Assembly (NCBI GenBank): GCA_018675825.1
Contig: JABGXK010000007.1
Span: 1 to 8,057, forward strand
Source: Flavobacteriales bacterium
Lineage (GTDB): Bacteria > Bacteroidota > Bacteroidia > Flavobacteriales > BACL11
Reading direction: 5' to 3'
Length of the DNA: 8,057 nucleotides
In this document: positions 6,438-8,057 of the stretch, piece after piece
How the letters are laid out: each line of letters opens with the position of its first letter
Numbering within the stretch: position 1 is the first letter of the stretch
Translations under genes and position numbers: made by a program
The notes under the pieces: generated by a model
Told to the model about the DNA's origin: nothing
The model's database searches: none
The model's input: the letters and a program-made list of their open reading frames with translations, nothing else

Positions 6438-7637
6438 ATGTACGGAAAAATCAAACAAAAGTTAATAGACGAATTAAAGCAGATTAAGCAAGGTGGTTTG
6501 TATAAAAATGAAAGAATTATTGTCACTCCTCAAGGAACTACAATTAAAGTTAGTACTGGAGAAAATGTACTCAACTTCTGTGCTAATAATTATCTAGGAT
6601 TATCTTCAAATTCTGAAGTAGTTAAAGCAGCTAAAGACACTTTAGATACTCATGGATTTGGAATGTCTTCAGTACGCTTTATTTGTGGAACACAGAATAT
6701 TCACAAAAAATTAGAGCAGAAGATTTCATCTTTTTTATCAACTGAAGATACTATACTATATGCTGCAGCTTTTGATGCTAATGGTGGTCTTTTTGAACCT
6801 TTGTTTTCTAGTGAAGATGCTATTATTTCAGATTCATTAAATCACGCTTCTATTATTGATGGTGTGAGATTATGCAAGGCAGTGAGATATAGATATAGAA
6901 ATAATGATATGTCAGATTTAGAAACTCAGCTTATCAAATCTCAAGATCAACAAAATCGAATTATAGTAACAGATGGTGTTTTTTCTATGGATGGATATAT
7001 TGCTCAATTGGATAAGATATGTGATTTAGCAGATAAATATGATGCTCTTGTGATGGTAGATGATTGTCATTCGACTGGTTTTATTGGTAGAACTGGAAGA
7101 GGAACTCACGAGCATTGCAATGTTATAGATAGAGTAGATATGATAACTGGTACGTTAGGAAAGGCTCTTGGAGGGGCAATGGGAGGATTTACATCTGGAA
7201 AAAAGGAAATTATCGAAACCTTGCGCCAGAAATCTAGGCCTTATCTTTTTTCTAATTCATTAGCTCCCTCAATAGTTGGAGCAGGAATTAAAGTCCTTGA
7301 AATTTTAGAAAGTTCAACATTCTTAAGAGATAAATTGGAAAAAAACACTAGCTACTTTAGAAATAAGATGTTAAAAGCAGGATTTGATATTAAAAAAGGA
7401 GTTCATCCTATAGTTCCTGTTATGCTATATGATGCCAGGCTTGCCAGTAATATGTCAGATAAATTATTAGATGAGGGTATTTATGTAATTGGTTTTTCTT
7501 TCCCTGTAGTTCCTAAAGAACAAGCTAGAATTAGAGTTCAAATATCTGCTGCTCATTCAACACCAGATCTTGATAAGGCAATCACCGCATTTACAAAGGT
7601 TGGTATAGAGTTAGGTGTTCTTACTAATATTGATTAA
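6438..7637 (+). CDS. kbl: Glycine C-acetyltransferase (2-amino-3-ketobutyrate CoA ligase)
   Basis: This PLP enzyme converts 2-amino-3-oxobutyrate plus CoA into glycine and acetyl-CoA, the second step of threonine breakdown after threonine 3-dehydrogenase. The 399 residues match E. coli Kbl (398). It is a fold-type I alpha-oxoamine synthase: NFCANNYLGLSS near the N-terminus, GMSSVRFICGTQNIHKKLE, DSLNHASIIDG with PLP-stacking His136, VDDCHSTGF with Asp208 and His211, and TGTLGKALGGAMGG with Schiff-base Lys242. SRPYLFSNSLAP and GFSFPVVPKEQARIRVQ are characteristic of Kbl rather than BioF, ALA synthase or serine palmitoyltransferase. It starts 20 bp after gdhA with no promoter-like box in the gap, so it probably shares the gdhA promoter. 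No tdh gene lies in this window, so the source of its unstable substrate is not seen here. Confidence 0.96.
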   Translation: MYGKIKQKLIDELKQIKQGGLYKNERIIVTPQGTTIKVSTGENVLNFCANNYLGLSSNSEVVKAAKDTLDTHGFGMSSVRFICGTQNIHKKLEQKISSFLSTEDTILYAAAFDANGGLFEPLFSSEDAIISDSLNHASIIDGVRLCKAVRYRYRNNDMSDLETQLIKSQDQQNRIIVTDGVFSMDGYIAQLDKICDLADKYDALVMVDDCHSTGFIGRTGRGTHEHCNVIDRVDMITGTLGKALGGAMGGFTSGKKEIIETLRQKSRPYLFSNSLAPSIVGAGIKVLEILESSTFLRDKLEKNTSYFRNKMLKAGFDIKKGVHPIVPVMLYDARLASNMSDKLLDEGIYVIGFSFPVVPKEQARIRVQISAAHSTPDLDKAITAFTKVGIELGVLTNID

Positions 7638-7643
7638 TAATAT

Positions 7644-7673
7644 TTTGAAATAGATAAAAAAAGTGTAGTTTTG
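7644..7673 (+). promoter_or_regulatory. Probable rplM promoter (Bacteroidota sigma-A type)
   Basis: TTTG at 7644-7647 and TAGTTTTG at 7666-7673 are exact matches to the -33 (TTTG) and -7 (TAnnTTTG) consensus, with an 18-bp spacer. Transcription would start near 7680, giving a leader of about 25 nt. A small palindrome, CCTTTTAAAGG (7678-7688), lies at the expected start. The promoter begins only 6 bp after the kbl stop, so rplM has its own transcription start, although read-through from kbl is possible. Confidence 0.75.
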
Positions 7674-7704
7674 CACCCCTTTTAAAGGTAAAAAAAATAA
7701 AACT

Positions 7705-8057
7705 GTGGATACATTAAGCTATAAAACATTGTCATCAAATAAATTATCTGCTAATAAGCAGTGGTTTTTAATTGATGCTGAAGGTCAGAATTTAGGAAGA
7801 TTCTCTTCCAAAATTGCAAAAATTCTTAGAGGAAAATATAAAACAAATTTTACCCCACATGCAGATTGTGGCGATAACGTTGTTATTGTCAATGCATCTA
7901 AAATTGTTATGACGGGAAATAAATTAAATAAAAGAGAAATTTTTAGTCATACTGGTTTTCCTGGTGGTCAAAAAAGAATTACACCTAGCGAAATGTTAGC
8001 TAAAGACGGAACCTCTTTGGTTAGACATGCTATTAAAGGGATGCTTCCAACAAATAA
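7705..8057 (+). CDS. rplM: 50S ribosomal protein L13, N-terminal part (3' partial)
   Basis: L13 is an early-assembling protein of the large ribosomal subunit. The visible 117 codons cover most of a protein usually about 150 residues long and run off the window end. They read (M)DTLSYKTLSSNK at the N-terminus, then QWFLIDAEGQNLGRFSSKIA, LRGKYKTNFTPHADCGDNV, IVNASKIVMTGNK, HTGFPGGQKRITP and VRHAIKGMLP, all landmarks of the L13 family. The start is GTG at 7705: an in-frame TAG stands at 7666-7668, and no ATG, GTG or TTG occurs between the two. The leader just before it is A-rich (AAAAAAATAAAACT). rpsI would be expected next, beyond the window. Confidence 0.96.
   Translation, partial: MDTLSYKTLSSNKLSANKQWFLIDAEGQNLGRFSSKIAKILRGKYKTNFTPHADCGDNVVIVNASKIVMTGNKLNKREIFSHTGFPGGQKRITPSEMLAKDGTSLVRHAIKGMLPTN

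Noticed and set aside
7626..7644. AATATT ... AATATT repeat around the kbl stop as a terminator
   Set aside because: The arms are only 6 bp, all A/T and self-complementary, with just two T residues before the G. A stable terminator hairpin is not expected, and the 3' end overlaps the rplM -33 box.
7678..7688. CCTTTTAAAGG palindrome in the rplM leader as an L13 autoregulatory structure
   Set aside because: The arms are 5 bp around a single central base, which cannot form a stem-loop in RNA. The predicted leader of about 25 nt leaves little room for a structured element.

Overview
The window is AT-rich (roughly 30% G+C by eye) and looks like the chromosome of a Bacteroidota bacterium, most likely of order Flavobacteriales. 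Four things support this: a type A C-terminal sorting domain of the type IX secretion system (T9SS) on a secreted protein; a TonB-dependent receptor with an N-terminal carboxypeptidase-like domain; Bacteroidota-type promoters (TTTG / TAnnTTTG) with A-rich leaders and no Shine-Dalgarno sequence; and a ribosomal protein L13 whose N-terminus (MDTLSYKT-like) is typical of the group. A Kdo cytidylyltransferase gene implies an LPS-bearing outer membrane. The exact genus cannot be told from this stretch.

Layout. Positions 1-1851 (+) hold the C-terminal 616 residues of a large multidomain secreted protein, possibly a subtilisin-like protease, whose start lies outside the window. It converges, with a 2-bp gap, on a minus-strand pair: a TonB-dependent outer-membrane receptor (4959 down to 2575), followed after 1 bp by kdsB (2573 down to 1854). 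A 123-bp intergenic region (4960-5082) separates this pair from a divergent plus-strand pair, gdhA (5083-6417) and kbl (6438-7637), 20 bp apart and probably co-transcribed. After a 67-bp gap with its own promoter comes the start of rplM (7705 to the window end), usually the first gene of an rplM-rpsI ribosomal operon. No gene-free stretch exceeds 300 bases. I found no RNA gene, insertion sequence, CRISPR array or prophage gene.

How the genes fit together. The minus-strand pair serves the outer membrane (transport of an unknown ligand, and activation of Kdo for LPS). The gdhA-kbl pair is amino-acid and nitrogen metabolism: NADP-type glutamate dehydrogenase assimilates ammonium, and Kbl cleaves 2-amino-3-oxobutyrate (from threonine) to glycine and acetyl-CoA. 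The region reads as ordinary housekeeping chromosome. I see no convincing new system. The points worth a second look are gene starts, promoter geometry, a shortened loop in KdsB, and the architecture of the truncated secreted protein.
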